Below are positions 55,366 to 63,790 of a DNA stretch of 64,000 bases, in pieces (position 1 is the stretch's first letter; every line of letters begins with the position of its first letter). This DNA comes from Jezberella montanilacus (GTDB lineage Bacteria > Pseudomonadota > Gammaproteobacteria > Burkholderiales > Burkholderiaceae_B), in contig NZ_PVTV01000014.1 in the NCBI RefSeq assembly GCF_003003055.1, positions 225,072 to 289,071 of the forward strand, given 5' to 3'. The notes below the pieces were generated by a model. It was not told the origin of the DNA, searched no databases, and saw only the letters and a list, made by a program, of their open reading frames with translations. Position numbers and translations under genes: made by a program.

Positions 55366-57876
55366 TCACGACAGTGCCCTCGCAGCAAGAGAGACGTTGA
55401 GTAACTTCAAGCCTTCATAAAAACGTGAGCTACTTGTTCTACCTGCTGACACACCATGATCCTGCAATCGTTGCGTTAACGCCTTTTTAGACATGATTTT
55501 TAACCCTTGCTCTTTAGCCCACTGGGTGTAGTCCATGTAAACAAGTCCAATCGGGGTGCAAATGCTAGGGTCGGATTGATCGGTATTGTCTTCTAGCCAT
55601 TCGTTGAGTAGGTCAGACTCGTGCTGATAACTTTTACCTGCCTGTACGATAGCTTGAGGAGGCTTTAGCTCACGCTCTTGATATTCAGCGTAGCCTCGGA
55701 GCATCCAGTTAAGTATCCCGGCACGTTCAGCCCATAGCTTTGTTTCAAGGTTAGGATCAACCTCATCTTCTGGTACGTTATTAGTAAAGGGTACAAGGCG
55801 CATCCTGCGCCACATTCCAGCCGAAGTATCTTGAACGATCGGTTTATGGTTGCCACGAACATATAGCTTGGCAGTTGGTAAAAAAGAAAACTGTCTCCCG
55901 TATAGACCTCTGGCTGCAATTGGCTCACGTCCAACCAGTAACTTAATCGCGCTATCGTCCAACCGTTGCCCTGCTTTGGTTTCGTTGAGCATTACTAGTC
56001 TAGCTCCACGCAATGCGGCAAACATCGTGTCTTTGCTCTTGCCATCATTCGAGGTAATCAACTCAGTACTTGCTACATGAACGTAATCACCCAAGATTCT
56101 GCTAAAAACATTAATTGCAACCGACTTGCCATTGCGTCCGTTTCCGAACCAGAAGTGCATGACTTCCTCACCGACGAAACCCGAGAGCGTGTACCCCATG
56201 GCACGCTGCATATAGTCAACCATAGTGGCATCACCCTTAAAGCACTGCAGCATGAATCGCTCCCACAGCGGGCAGAGTGCTTCCTCATTAAACTCGACGT
56301 TACATTGCTTAGTTATGCGCTGTTCAGGTGTTGGCGCCAGTAGTTTGCTCGATCTCAAGTCAATAACGCCATTGCGCACGCCCAGTAGGTTAGGATCAGC
56401 ATCGAACTCCACCATTGAATCAACTGCAACGCTTGGCTCAGTAGCTGCCATATCAATCATTGCGTTTAGTTTGTGCTGATCTTGTATGCGCGCTATTTCA
56501 TTGAGCCGCTTTGCGTCACCCATGAAGTCTTTTGCAGATCTTTCTAACATCGCTTGGGCAACTTGCTTCCCAAACTGGATATGTTCACTTTTATTGCACC
56601 GTGCCCATCGTTGATCTGCCTGTGACCACATCAGCCATGACTTATCTGAGTGCACACACAAAAACTGACCCGCTGCTTGTGCGGCATAAATCTGTCCATT
56701 GCGTACATCCCCTCGTGCTTCCCTTATCTTCGTTATCTGTTTGGGGTGTACATCCACGCTATCAAGCTCTGACAGCATGCCTTGCTCAGGAAATAACTGT
56801 CGTTGCAACACCATTTCATTACTAATACCCAAGGTCTCAAACAGAGACCCACTGCCAAAATCCTCAACGGTCTTTTCCCACTGCAATTGCGAGGTATTAA
56901 ACCCCGCTTGCTCACAAAGATATTTACAACCAAAGCCCGCCTTGCCAGTAACCTCTCGCAGTGCGCGATCGTATCTGGCATTAACTACTCCCTCATCAAA
57001 ATCTTGATACGCACCTTGCCCATACCCATCCTTTGACCACTGGATGAAATATCCCCTCCCAGACTCACCGTAAGCTCTTGCAAGCGCATTACATGCATCA
57101 GACCATGATTGCTCATCGACGTGCTTTATTCTGCCCAAAACCGCTTTTAAACAAGCCTCAGTCAGCTTGCCGTAATGACCGTTCCACTCGGTAAAACCCG
57201 AGGCATTTAAAGGCTTTGGTGCAGCACTACGGGCTTTAACACCACTACCGCCTTCACTGCATGCCCAATGGTCTAAGTAATCAATCAGCGCGTCGAACTC
57301 ATCCGCACTAATTAACTTTAACGGCAGTGGGGGTGTTGTGTATGACTGACCTGTGACAGCAAGGAACCGCTTCTGACTGAAGACTTCAATACATCGGTTC
57401 TGATACTTACGCGCTTCTGGATTAGTCTTTGCAAATTTGCTCGGTGAAAAAACTATCTGCATATCTTTTCTTGGTTTCGCCGCTACTGCAACAAAGATTT
57501 TTGACCCAGTACCGCTCGGACTGATCTCTGCATAACTACCAACCTTGTTAACAAAAGTTGCCACGCCGTCGTCATCGTCACTACCGCAAAGGAATCCATC
57601 TAGATCAAAACAATATACATAATGGTCATCACACACCTTTAAGCCGTCTTCAGTCAAACTGATACCCACTGCCAACCCTTTGCGTTCAGCTAGGGCTAAA
57701 GCAGAATTCATGCGCATCCATATTGATTTATCGCTATAAGGCTTGTTATATAAGCCCGTGAAATCAACTGGTCGTTTGTCTCTGTGCATTAACCACGTTG
57801 ACTGCACCTGTAATTCAGCGGGAATGACCGCTGAGAAATCTTTCATTGCTATGTTTGTCTGCATTACAATATCCAT
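55366..57876 (-). CDS. P4-family primase-helicase
   Basis: 836 aa. N-terminal archaeo-eukaryotic primase-like domain with CFDLDGF (about 89-95), ISPSGTGSKIFV and KRFLAVTGQ. A PriCT-like segment follows (WSDACNALARAYGESGRGY). C-terminal D5/DUF5906 helicase (superfamily 3): FGNGRNGKSVAI Walker A near residue 578, LNETKAGQRLD, LYVRGNHKPIV. These proteins start replication of satellites such as P4 and of integrative plasmids. Leftward; the inverted repeat sits at its end. Confidence 0.92.
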   Translation of the reverse strand: MDIVMQTNIAMKDFSAVIPAELQVQSTWLMHRDKRPVDFTGLYNKPYSDKSIWMRMNSALALAERKGLAVGISLTEDGLKVCDDHYVYCFDLDGFLCGSDDDDGVATFVNKVGSYAEISPSGTGSKIFVAVAAKPRKDMQIVFSPSKFAKTNPEARKYQNRCIEVFSQKRFLAVTGQSYTTPPLPLKLISADEFDALIDYLDHWACSEGGSGVKARSAAPKPLNASGFTEWNGHYGKLTEACLKAVLGRIKHVDEQSWSDACNALARAYGESGRGYFIQWSKDGYGQGAYQDFDEGVVNARYDRALREVTGKAGFGCKYLCEQAGFNTSQLQWEKTVEDFGSGSLFETLGISNEMVLQRQLFPEQGMLSELDSVDVHPKQITKIREARGDVRNGQIYAAQAAGQFLCVHSDKSWLMWSQADQRWARCNKSEHIQFGKQVAQAMLERSAKDFMGDAKRLNEIARIQDQHKLNAMIDMAATEPSVAVDSMVEFDADPNLLGVRNGVIDLRSSKLLAPTPEQRITKQCNVEFNEEALCPLWERFMLQCFKGDATMVDYMQRAMGYTLSGFVGEEVMHFWFGNGRNGKSVAINVFSRILGDYVHVASTELITSNDGKSKDTMFAALRGARLVMLNETKAGQRLDDSAIKLLVGREPIAARGLYGRQFSFLPTAKLYVRGNHKPIVQDTSAGMWRRMRLVPFTNNVPEDEVDPNLETKLWAERAGILNWMLRGYAEYQERELKPPQAIVQAGKSYQHESDLLNEWLEDNTDQSDPSICTPIGLVYMDYTQWAKEQGLKIMSKKALTQRLQDHGVSAGRTSSSRFYEGLKLLNVSLAARALS

Positions 57877-57895
57877 GTAGTTTGTTCTTACCTAA

Positions 57896-57921
57896 CGCCG
57901 TCCTGCCAGACGGCGCTTTTT
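57896..57921 (+). terminator. Rightward terminator-like hairpin inside the leftward gene block
   Basis: CGCCGTC and GACGGCG around CTGCCA followed by CTTTTTA on the plus strand, overlapping the end of the 69-aa gene. All genes here are leftward, so it would stop antisense transcripts; on the minus strand no T run follows. Confidence 0.5.
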
Positions 57922-58129
57922 ATTCAGCATCCTGCTGCTCCCACGCTTTCAATAAGCGCTTGTGATTTTTTACGATTGACTCCATAACGATTTTCATAAA
58001 CTCCCACCGCTCTTTCAACGGTACGTCTCTAGCCACGAATAAGTCGGTTAAGTCTTGTGCAGCTGCAAGTTGCCACTCTGTGCAGTTAATTGCGGCTTGA
58101 TTTCGTGCGCTCGGGCTTTTCTTGTTCAT
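57920..58129 (-). CDS. Small hypothetical protein (69 aa)
   Basis: 69 aa, charged and helical (WQLAAAQDLTDLFVARDVPL; EFMKIVMESIVKNHKRLLK). No family recognised. Its ATG overlaps the AlpA-like gene stop (ATGA). Confidence 0.6.
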   Translation of the reverse strand: MNKKSPSARNQAAINCTEWQLAAAQDLTDLFVARDVPLKERWEFMKIVMESIVKNHKRLLKAWEQQDAE

Positions 58130-58395
58130 GCTGACACCTCTGCTTTGTAGTTCGCAGGGTCTTTAAGCCATTCGCGAACGTCCCCTAATTTCCAAGCAGT
58201 GATAGCAGGAGTAACTTTTACAGGGGAGGGGAAGGTGCCGGCTTTAGCTTTGCGCCAGACCGTTACGATTGAGAAAGGCACTAATCCAGAGGCTACAAGC
58301 TGCTTGGGTCTAATCAATACAGCGTCAGGTAGTGTGTCGTAGTTAGCCGTTTGTTGTAGTGTTGCAGTACGGCTATTGATAGTGGGGTAACTCAT
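58126..58395 (-). CDS. AlpA-like regulator/excisionase
   Basis: 89 aa with a MerR-type winged helix: LIRPKQLVASGLVPFSIVTV, WRKAKAGTFPSPVKVT, WKLGDVREWLKDP. AlpA-type proteins activate integrase or act in excision of satellites and islands. Overlaps the next gene by 4 bp. Confidence 0.85.
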   Translation of the reverse strand: MSYPTINSRTATLQQTANYDTLPDAVLIRPKQLVASGLVPFSIVTVWRKAKAGTFPSPVKVTPAITAWKLGDVREWLKDPANYKAEVSA

Positions 58396-58507
58396 AAGCG
58401 TTGTGTCCTTATAAATCAGTTAAGAGCACCTCAATTCGATGCATAACTTGATTCTGATTTACTTAGGATGCGCCGTACATGCACGCTGCTGCAGCGTGCA
58501 AATTTTG

Positions 58508-58924
58508 TTACCGAAGTCCTCTTTCTTTGCGATAGCGGGCAATATGTTTTGTGACGAAGCTATCACCCCTGCCTAGCCCGGGGATTTGAGTTGCATCTTC
58601 GCTGCAAGCTGCGAGCCGACCACTGTATTTATGTATGTTCTTATCCAGCCAGTCATACAGAATTTTTATAGCCTTTGCCTTTGCCAAGCTGGCTACCAAG
58701 GACGACTTTCTCTGTGCGCCCCGTGCACGCACTGTCTTGGTGTGGTCAATTAGCAAAAAAATTAGCTCAAGTAAAGATCCGCGTGTCACTAACTGCTTGA
58801 GATCAGCATCAGACCCTTGCTCTTTGAGCACCATGCTGAATATTTTCTCTGCCGCCCGTCGCTGCGTTTTGGTGTACTCAACTCTCAAAAGTAGCGCCTC
58901 TAACCCTGCTTCGTTCTTGCTCAT
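58508..58924 (-). CDS. Hypothetical helical protein (138 aa)
   Basis: 138 aa, highly charged, with LLLRVEYTKTQRRAAEKIFS and KAIKILYDWLDKNIHKYSGR. No family recognised. Its ATG overlaps the integrase stop (ATGA), so it is cotranslated with the integrase. Confidence 0.6.
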   Translation of the reverse strand: MSKNEAGLEALLLRVEYTKTQRRAAEKIFSMVLKEQGSDADLKQLVTRGSLLELIFLLIDHTKTVRARGAQRKSSLVASLAKAKAIKILYDWLDKNIHKYSGRLAACSEDATQIPGLGRGDSFVTKHIARYRKERGLR

Positions 58925-60264
58925 GCTTTACGCCTCCTGATCGGTGTGACCGTTCCCACGCTCGCTGGACCCGTCCCACTATGCGCATCTTGCGCACTGG
59001 GTAGGTCAAGGAACTTCGCCCAGTCATTCATTAGTTTTCTGCGCTTCTCAAGTAAGTCCGTGCGTTGGTAGGCTTGATGCACCGCATCGCCGACTGTATG
59101 ACCACTTGCTGCTTTACGTATTTCATCTGGGTAGCTCGTGCACTCCGCTGCCCAATCTCTGAACGTCGATCTAAACCCATGCGGTACGGCTTTAACGGGT
59201 AGCTCCCCACGCTCTTGCATGCCGCGCATCAACTGGCTGAGTGCCATATCTGATAACTCACTACCTCTTGTGCTCGGGAATATCTTTGTTGTGTCGGCTA
59301 GTTTGGGCAGGGATTTGAGCAAGGTTATTGCTTGCGGGGGCAACGGTACTCGATGCTCGTGCTTTGTCTTTGTATGCTCCGGTGGGATTACCCACAGTTT
59401 TTCTTCAAGGTTAATTTCAGACCATTCAGCGGCACGAACAGAGCCAGACCTAACGCCTGTCATTACGAGAAACTGCAACGCTTTAGCACTGATGCTTTCG
59501 TTAAGCCTTAGTTTGCTCATGAAATCACCGACCAAGGCATAGGGTACTGCCGGTTGATGGTTCACTTTAGCTACTTTATTGGGTGCAGGGAGTATGTTCT
59601 TTAGGTTGCCTGTCCACTCCGCCGGATTGTCACCGCTTCGGTATTCACTTGTTTTTGCATAGTCCAGAACAGTCTTGATGCGACCCAACACCCTATTAGC
59701 TGTTTCGTTCTTAACTAGCCAAAACGTCCCTGCATCTGGTTTTTTAGGGTCTGCCGGTTGATTGAGCACTCGCAGTACGTCTGCTCTCGTTATATCAGCA
59801 ACTAACCGCTTGCCAAGAATCGGGTAAGCATAGGTTTCAAGAGTCGTTACCCACTGCTTGCGGTGCTTATCGTTTGTATGTTCTACCCCTTTGGCTTCGA
59901 TGTAGGTTTTGGCACATTCTTCAAATGTCTTAGACCTTGCCTGTGCGGCTAATAAAGCGCTACGCCGCTCGTCTTTCTTGACTTTAAGGTTTACCCCTTG
60001 CTTGGCTTCCATCACCAAGCCTTTAGCTTGCTCTCTGGCTTCGGCGAGTGATACCTGAGGGTATGACCCCAAACCAATAGGGTGTCGTGTATTACCAACC
60101 CTTACACGTAATAGCCATGACCGTGCCGGCATAGCACCTTCCTGAGATGGCTCCCGCACTTGAAGCAGTAAGCCCGCAACACCTCCAACTGCATGCCAAC
60201 CAGTGTCTTTGATGCGGTTAACTTCAACTGCTGTCAGTACCTTTGCTATTTTCGGCATACTCAC
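58921..60264 (-). CDS. Tyrosine site-specific integrase (P4/CP4-57 type)
   Basis: 447 aa. N-terminal DUF4102-like arm-binding region (GLGSYPQVSLAEAREQAKGL), core-binding region, and catalytic residues Arg272 (TGVRSGSVRAAEW), His362/Arg365 (HGFRSTFRDWA), His389 (ASGH) and Tyr399 (HQAYQR). The set is complete, so it should be active. Recombines the 14-bp core at tRNA-Ser; lies just inside the right repeat. Confidence 0.95.
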   Translation of the reverse strand: MSMPKIAKVLTAVEVNRIKDTGWHAVGGVAGLLLQVREPSQEGAMPARSWLLRVRVGNTRHPIGLGSYPQVSLAEAREQAKGLVMEAKQGVNLKVKKDERRSALLAAQARSKTFEECAKTYIEAKGVEHTNDKHRKQWVTTLETYAYPILGKRLVADITRADVLRVLNQPADPKKPDAGTFWLVKNETANRVLGRIKTVLDYAKTSEYRSGDNPAEWTGNLKNILPAPNKVAKVNHQPAVPYALVGDFMSKLRLNESISAKALQFLVMTGVRSGSVRAAEWSEINLEEKLWVIPPEHTKTKHEHRVPLPPQAITLLKSLPKLADTTKIFPSTRGSELSDMALSQLMRGMQERGELPVKAVPHGFRSTFRDWAAECTSYPDEIRKAASGHTVGDAVHQAYQRTDLLEKRRKLMNDWAKFLDLPSAQDAHSGTGPASVGTVTPIRRRKA

Positions 60265-60395
60265 CTACATATCCAAAACGATGATATTTCATGATATCAG
60301 AGGATATAAGATGTAGCAATATTTTATTCGTAAGTTATTGATTTAATTGTTTAAATGATCGTTTATGATATTCACTGAAACAACCGGCTGGCAGT

Positions 60396-60409
60396 CACCC
60401 TCTCCGCCA
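60396..60409. repeat. Right attachment repeat
   Basis: CACCCTCTCCGCCA identical to the tRNA-Ser 3' end at 44582-44595. A tandem 13-bp repeat (GCTCGGCTCTACC twice) follows directly at about 60411-60436, possibly arm sites. Confidence 0.75.
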
Positions 60410-60593
60410 GTGCTCGGCTCTACCGCTCGGCTCTACCCCATTTCACAGCTTTTCTCTTCTTACCCCCCCACATAAAAACTAAATCTTTCGAAGCAAGGCC
60501 TTAGAAGCTTTAAAAATGAGCTAAATCAATAGCAGAAACAATGACTTAAGCCTTACTAGATCAGGCGTGGCATACGCACCGAGATCATTGGAA

Positions 60594-61301
60594 TCATGTG
60601 GAATTCAATAGTTTTGATATGGCATCTACAGAAGTGAAGTGCTCATTAAGCCATTGCACAAAATCTTTCAACTCATTTTCAGAAATCTCATGATCCATTG
60701 GATAAATTTTGCTTACATGAGGCACGTTTAAATCGTTTAGCAATTCATCAGCTTGAAATAGAAAGCTAATAGGCAGCTTGCTATCAAACTTACCGTGAGC
60801 CAAATAAGCTTGTAGCTGCTTCAAACCTTCTAGATTATTAATGTGCGGCTTAATTTCAGGCAGAATTCGTCCAGAGAGAACGCCAAAGCCTTTAACTGCA
60901 TTAGGGAAAGTCAAAGCCACGCTAGCACTCATGATGCCTCCCTGACTAAAACCAGCCACAACCGTATTGCCACTAGTGACTTGATATAGCGCTTGCATTT
61001 CTTTAATGAAGACCAATAAACGCAATCGACTCTCATCCGCTTCTTGCTCATTAATTTGCGGACCATCTTTAGTAAAGGTCACATGAAACCAAGCAAACTG
61101 ATCGCCACTATTGCTTAATGCAATCGGGCCTTGAGGCATGATCACCAAAATAGCTGGATCAATCCATTTGCTGATTTCTGAAAAATTACGCTCATTTCCA
61201 CCTACCCCATGAAGTAAGAGTAAACAGCCCTTTGGTGGACTGACACAAGCTGGTCGTACGCGATAGGCAAACTGAGCACCCGGTAATAGCTGGCTAATCA
61301 T
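60594..61301 (-). CDS. Phospholipase/carboxylesterase-family hydrolase
   Basis: 235 aa. Nucleophile motif VAGFSQGGIMSASVAL (Ser near residue 118), LLLLHGVGGNERNFSEIS at the oxyanion side and late His in YPMDHEISENEL. Serine esterase of the YpfH/carboxylesterase group; substrate unknown. 2 bp after the dioxygenase gene, so cotranscribed. Confidence 0.88.
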   Translation of the reverse strand: MISQLLPGAQFAYRVRPACVSPPKGCLLLLHGVGGNERNFSEISKWIDPAILVIMPQGPIALSNSGDQFAWFHVTFTKDGPQINEQEADESRLRLLVFIKEMQALYQVTSGNTVVAGFSQGGIMSASVALTFPNAVKGFGVLSGRILPEIKPHINNLEGLKQLQAYLAHGKFDSKLPISFLFQADELLNDLNVPHVSKIYPMDHEISENELKDFVQWLNEHFTSVDAISKLLNST

Positions 61302-61303
61302 CT

Positions 61304-62149
61304 TTAAGCCTCGCTTCCTTCGTGCACATCTTCTTCACTCAAATTACCTCTAATAGATTGATTCAAACCCCATGCGAAAGAATCCATTGATAAGATTCCG
61401 TACTCAATACCGCCCTCGATCGTTCGTAAGTTGACATCATTTAAGCGGGCACCCAAGGCAATAAACAGAGGTAAGAAATGCTCATCCGTTGGATGCGCAC
61501 GCATTGCACCAGGTGCAGACTCTCGATACGCCAATAATTGATCCAACCTTTCAGACTGAACTACCTGTTTGACCCAATCGGCAAATGAACTGACATAGGG
61601 AAGATCGCCACCAACGCCTTGACGAAAATCATGTAAGTTGTGCGTCATACTGCCCGAAGCAATAATCATCACACCCTCATTTCTTAAGGGGCCTAGTGCC
61701 TTACCTAGATCATAGGCACTTTGTGGATCCAGACCTTTTGGCATGGAAACTTGAAATACCGGAATATTCCCATCTGGCAATAAATGCATTAAAGGAACCC
61801 AAGTGCCATGATCCAAACCACGGGAAGGATTTTCTTTAACGATTAAGCCTGCCTGCTTAAGAACATCAATTGCTTTCTTTGCCACATGAGTTGCGCCCTT
61901 AACTGGGTATGAAAGCTCATACAAAGGCTTTGGAAAACCGTAAAAGTCATGAATAGTCTCTGGCTGGGGATTAGTCATTACCTCTATATCAGCAGTCTGC
62001 CAGTGTGGCGACACAACTAAGATGGCTTTGACATCACCAAGATTTTGGCCGATATGATTTAACTGCTCACCCAAGAAGCCAGGCTCAATGGCAAAGGTCG
62101 GCGCACCATGAGAAATGAACATAAGAGGGGCAGCAACTAAGGTTGTCAT
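61304..62149 (-). CDS. DODA-type (class III) extradiol ring-cleavage dioxygenase
   Basis: 281 aa. Metal-binding His in FISHGAP (residue 14) and VSPHWQ, with GLDHGTWVPLMHLLP and ASGSMTHNL. Relatives (YgiD, plant DODA) open catechol-type rings. It may detoxify an aromatic compound sensed by the divergent LysR protein (inference). Confidence 0.9.
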   Translation of the reverse strand: MTTLVAAPLMFISHGAPTFAIEPGFLGEQLNHIGQNLGDVKAILVVSPHWQTADIEVMTNPQPETIHDFYGFPKPLYELSYPVKGATHVAKKAIDVLKQAGLIVKENPSRGLDHGTWVPLMHLLPDGNIPVFQVSMPKGLDPQSAYDLGKALGPLRNEGVMIIASGSMTHNLHDFRQGVGGDLPYVSSFADWVKQVVQSERLDQLLAYRESAPGAMRAHPTDEHFLPLFIALGARLNDVNLRTIEGGIEYGILSMDSFAWGLNQSIRGNLSEEDVHEGSEA

Positions 62150-62228
62150 TTTTTACTCTTTATCTATATATGTAGAGCGAATGCGCCCCTACCCCATCAA
62201 CGAAAGTAGAGGCGCTCCGACTCAAGGC

Positions 62229-62645
62229 TTAATCTTGTTTAGCTTTCAAACCATCGATACTGAACTTGCCGGCGCCACTTGATGCCAATACCAACAAGCC
62301 ACCCATTACGGCAATGTTCTTAAAGAATAAGAGTTGTGCGATGAATGCCGCATCTGCGGGAGCTGCCCAAAATGCGTGGCCAGTAATCGAAGCGGCCAAT
62401 GTGAAGACAGCCAACAGAACTGAGACGATACGAGTTTGAAAACCTACGAGCAATGCAATACCGCCCAAGACTTCAGCAATGATGGCAACGATTACGCCCA
62501 ATGTGGGAGCTGACATACCCAAAGAAGTGAAGTAGCCAACGGTACCTTCAAAACCAGTAATCTTCGATAAGCCAGCCGGTAAAAATAGGGCAACAATTAA
62601 AAGTCGTCCAACCAGATTTAAAGCGTTTTCATAAGTGTGTTTCAT
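62229..62645 (-). CDS. DoxX-family membrane protein
   Basis: 138 aa with four membrane helices; RLLIVALFLPAGLSKITGF and LGVIVAIIAEVLGGIALLVG are family features. DoxX proteins are redox-linked and often accompany dioxygenases or quinone-related enzymes. First gene of the leftward unit, divergent from LysR. Confidence 0.88.
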   Translation of the reverse strand: MKHTYENALNLVGRLLIVALFLPAGLSKITGFEGTVGYFTSLGMSAPTLGVIVAIIAEVLGGIALLVGFQTRIVSVLLAVFTLAASITGHAFWAAPADAAFIAQLLFFKNIAVMGGLLVLASSGAGKFSIDGLKAKQD

Positions 62646-62703
62646 CTAATACTCCTTGTTTAGTAAATTAAGCGGAAAGCCTTCTTTCCTTAGGTAGAAC
62701 TTT

Positions 62704-62757
62704 ACTGTTCCATAATTAATAGATAAACTAGCATTTATGAGATTAACTGTTCAATAA
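62704..62757. promoter_or_regulatory. Paired LysR-site candidates
   Basis: Direct repeats ACTGTTCCATAA (62704-62715) and ACTGTTCAATAA (62746-62757) lie 42 bp apart, four helical turns, in the divergent promoter region between doxX and the regulator. Likely binding sites for the LysR protein (inference). Confidence 0.55.
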
Positions 62758-62766
62758 ATCGGAACA

Positions 62767-63669
62767 ATGGACAAATTCCAAGAAATTACTACCTTTACCG
62801 CTGTAGTCGATGCAGGGAGCTTTGTCAAAGCAGCAGATAGACTCAATATGTCCAAAGCAGCCGTTTCCAGGCACCTCGTTGACTTAGAGACCAGACTAGG
62901 AATTCGCCTGCTTCATCGCACCACCCGCAAACTCTCCCTAACAGAAGAAGGTGAGCTCTTCTATGAGCGTTGCAAAGAGATTTTGGAAACTATTGAAAGC
63001 GCCGAAAACGAAATTACTTCTCACACTGAGGATGTGAGCGGGCAAATTCGGATTAACGCCCCCTTTAGCTTTGGTATTCGAAAGCTAGCGCCTTTGTGGG
63101 GAATATTTCACCAGAAGTATCCAAAAGTCACTTTAGATGTCGTGCTCTCAGATCGGTTAGTAGACGTTGTAGATGAGGGGTATGACATTGCCATTCGAAT
63201 CGCCGCACTAACGAATTCTACTATGGTGAGTAAAAAACTCACTACTACTCGTATCATTTTATGCGCCTCACCAACATACCTTAAAGAACATGGCACGCCA
63301 AAAAAACCCGCGGACTTAATGAACCATCAAGTCATTAACTACAGTTATTGGGCAGGCAAAGAGGAGTGGAGCTTTGATGGACCAAATGGTGGGGAGAGCG
63401 TGAATATAAAGCCATTTATGCAAACGAATAATGGCGATACTTGCCTTTCCGCTGCAATTGCCCATCAAGGAATTGTTTTGCAGCCTAGCTTTATTGTGGG
63501 AGATGCTATTCGTGCAGGAGACTTAGTAGAAATCATGCCCAAATACAAGTCGATTGAGCTAGGCATTTATGCCATCTTTCCCACGCGTAAACATATTGCA
63601 CCTAAAGTTAGGGTCTTGATTGATTTTCTAGTGGATTATTTTTCGAAAAAAGATTTAGATAACTTCTAA
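62767..63669 (+). CDS. LysR-family transcriptional regulator
   Basis: 300 aa. N-terminal winged helix FTAVVDAGSFVKAADRLNMS, KAAVSRHLVDLETRLGIRLL, then HRTTRKLSLTEEGELFYERC; the rest is the effector-binding domain. Divergent from doxX-dioxygenase-esterase and probably their regulator. Confidence 0.94.
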   Translation: MDKFQEITTFTAVVDAGSFVKAADRLNMSKAAVSRHLVDLETRLGIRLLHRTTRKLSLTEEGELFYERCKEILETIESAENEITSHTEDVSGQIRINAPFSFGIRKLAPLWGIFHQKYPKVTLDVVLSDRLVDVVDEGYDIAIRIAALTNSTMVSKKLTTTRIILCASPTYLKEHGTPKKPADLMNHQVINYSYWAGKEEWSFDGPNGGESVNIKPFMQTNNGDTCLSAAIAHQGIVLQPSFIVGDAIRAGDLVEIMPKYKSIELGIYAIFPTRKHIAPKVRVLIDFLVDYFSKKDLDNF

Positions 63670-63715
63670 TTTTAGTTAAAAGAAATATTTGAAGATGATG
63701 GGATCAACTAATTTG

Positions 63716-63749
63716 TTGGTCGCGAGTTCGAATCTCGCCCGACCCACCA
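63716..63749 (+). pseudogene. tRNA-Lys 3' fragment, integration scar
   Basis: TTGGTCGCGAGTTCGAATCT then CGCCCGACCCACCA: T arm, 3' acceptor strand and CCA of a tRNA-Lys, but the matching 5' acceptor GGGTCGG, D arm and anticodon arm are missing upstream. A leftover of insertion into a tRNA 3' end. Confidence 0.75.
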
Positions 63750-63756
63750 GCAATAC

Positions 63757-63790
63757 AAAGGGATCACAGCAATGTGGTCCCTTTTCTTTT
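63757..63790 (+). terminator. Terminator behind the tRNA-Lys fragment
   Basis: AAAGGGATCACA pairs with TGTGGTCCCTTT (12 bp, one T-G pair) around GCAA, followed by a T-rich run. Looks like the original terminator of the tRNA-Lys gene. Confidence 0.85.
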
